A DNA stretch of 6,011 nt from contig JAADFY010000096.1 in assembly GCA_013152625.1 (NCBI GenBank), forward strand, positions 1 to 6,011. The letters run 5' to 3'. The first letter of the stretch is position 1, and each line of letters starts with the position of its first letter. The DNA is from Alphaproteobacteria bacterium (GTDB lineage Bacteria > Pseudomonadota > Alphaproteobacteria > Rhizobiales > Devosiaceae). The notes under the pieces are model-generated. The model was not told the DNA's origin and did not search any database. It worked only from the letters and a program-made list of their open reading frames with translations. Positions 5,681 to 6,011 of this stretch are shown one piece after another. Position numbers and translations under genes: made by a program.

Positions 5681-6011
5681 ATGCCCGCCACCGGACAACG
5701 TCAGGTAAACGCGCCTGCGAGCCTTGACTGGCTGGGCCTGGGATTTCTTGTTCTGGCCTGGGCATCTTCGTTTTCGGTGATAAAAATCGCCCTGACCGAT
5801 GTCGGACCGTACTGGCTGGCGGGCGGTGCGTATCATACTTGCGGCGCTGGTTTTTCTCGGCATTTGCATTCTCACCCGCGCGCCACTACCCCGGGGGCGC
5901 CAGTGGCTGGCCGGATTGGTGCTGGGCCTGGGATTTCTTGTTCTGGCCTGGGCATCTTCGTTTTCGGTGATAAAAATCGCCCTGACCGATGTCGGACCGT
6001 ACTGGCTGGCG
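5681..6011 (+). CDS. EamA/DMT-family transporter, N-terminal fragment with a frameshift, runs off the window
   Basis: DMT-family permeases have ten helices made of two EamA repeats and export or import small metabolites; the substrate cannot be told here. Seen: a short polar N-terminus, then the first helix LGLGFLVLAWASSFSVIKIA (18-37) with the family's W-A-S/G-S-F pattern, then LTDVGPYWLA (38-47). After Ala47 the ATG frame loses family character. Dropping one G from the GGG at 5821-5823 restores it: AVRIILAALVFLGICILTRA, a second helix, followed by PLPRGRQWLAGLVLG. So a one-base insertion is present. From 5921 the sequence then repeats the first helix instead of continuing with helix three. 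The ATG frame stays open to the end without a stop, but its later part (from residue 48) is not believable protein. The start has only a weak GGA 7 bases upstream. Either an assembly error at a contig end or a damaged gene; the family call rests on two helices. Confidence 0.65.
   Translation, partial: MPATGQRQVNAPASLDWLGLGFLVLAWASSFSVIKIALTDVGPYWLAGGAYHTCGAGFSRHLHSHPRATTPGAPVAGRIGAGPGISCSGLGIFVFGDKNRPDRCRTVLAG
5731..5821 (+). repeat. First copy of a 91-bp exact direct repeat inside the transporter gene
   Basis: Identical base for base to 5921-6011. It begins GCTGGGCCTGGGATTTCTTG and ends ACTGGCTGGCG, and codes for residues 18-47 of the transporter. The flanking bases on the left differ (5730 is G, 5920 is T). 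The copy ends exactly where the one-base frameshift lies. Confidence 0.95.
5921..6011 (+). repeat. Second copy of the 91-bp direct repeat, ending at the window edge
   Basis: Exact copy of 5731-5821 at an offset of 190 bases, which is 63 codons plus one. With the extra G at 5821-5823 removed the two copies would be in the same reading frame. The copy ends with the last base of the window, so whether identity goes further cannot be seen. Confidence 0.95.

Overview
The window looks like a chromosomal segment from an alphaproteobacterium. The main reasons are a SerC of the alphaproteobacterial/Methanosarcina-like subfamily (N-terminal block RPANPNFSSGPC), a serC-serA gene order with a structured leader matching what is known of the alphaproteobacterial serC leader RNA, GC-rich codon use, and a TTAA-N7-TTAAC site of the CtrA type. 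The species cannot be told from the sequence alone.

Left half (1-3258), minus strand: a biosynthetic operon read from right to left. A leader RNA (about 3150-3214) precedes serC (phosphoserine aminotransferase), then serA (3-phosphoglycerate dehydrogenase, full 530-residue type with a C-terminal ACT domain), then the 5' part of aroA (EPSP synthase), which leaves the window at base 1. SerA and SerC carry out the first two steps from 3-phosphoglycerate to serine. AroA is the shikimate-pathway step that makes EPSP, so the operon joins serine and aromatic amino acid supply. Just upstream, on the same strand, is a gene for a membrane peptide of about 59 residues (3255-3434).

Middle (3435-4845): a 172-bp divergent intergenic region holds a three-unit 17-bp tandem repeat. 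It is followed on the plus strand by a YcaQ/AlkX-type HTH_42 DNA glycosylase gene with an intact Q-I-D catalytic motif and a TTG start. A 10-bp perfect hairpin lies between this gene and the convergent gene that follows.

Right part (4846-6011): a minus-strand gene for a secreted outer-membrane beta-barrel protein, then a 145-bp divergent intergenic region with a good candidate CtrA box. The window ends in the N-terminal part of a plus-strand EamA/DMT-family transporter gene. The last 91 bases exactly repeat 5731-5821, and a one-base frameshift sits at the end of the first copy. This looks like an assembly artefact at a contig edge, though a real duplication is not excluded.

I see no tRNA, rRNA, CRISPR array, insertion sequence or phage gene, and no clear new multi-gene system. 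The points most worth a second look are the two competing pairings over the serC ribosome-binding site, the terminal repeat with its frameshift, the CtrA-type site and the tandem repeat upstream of the glycosylase gene.
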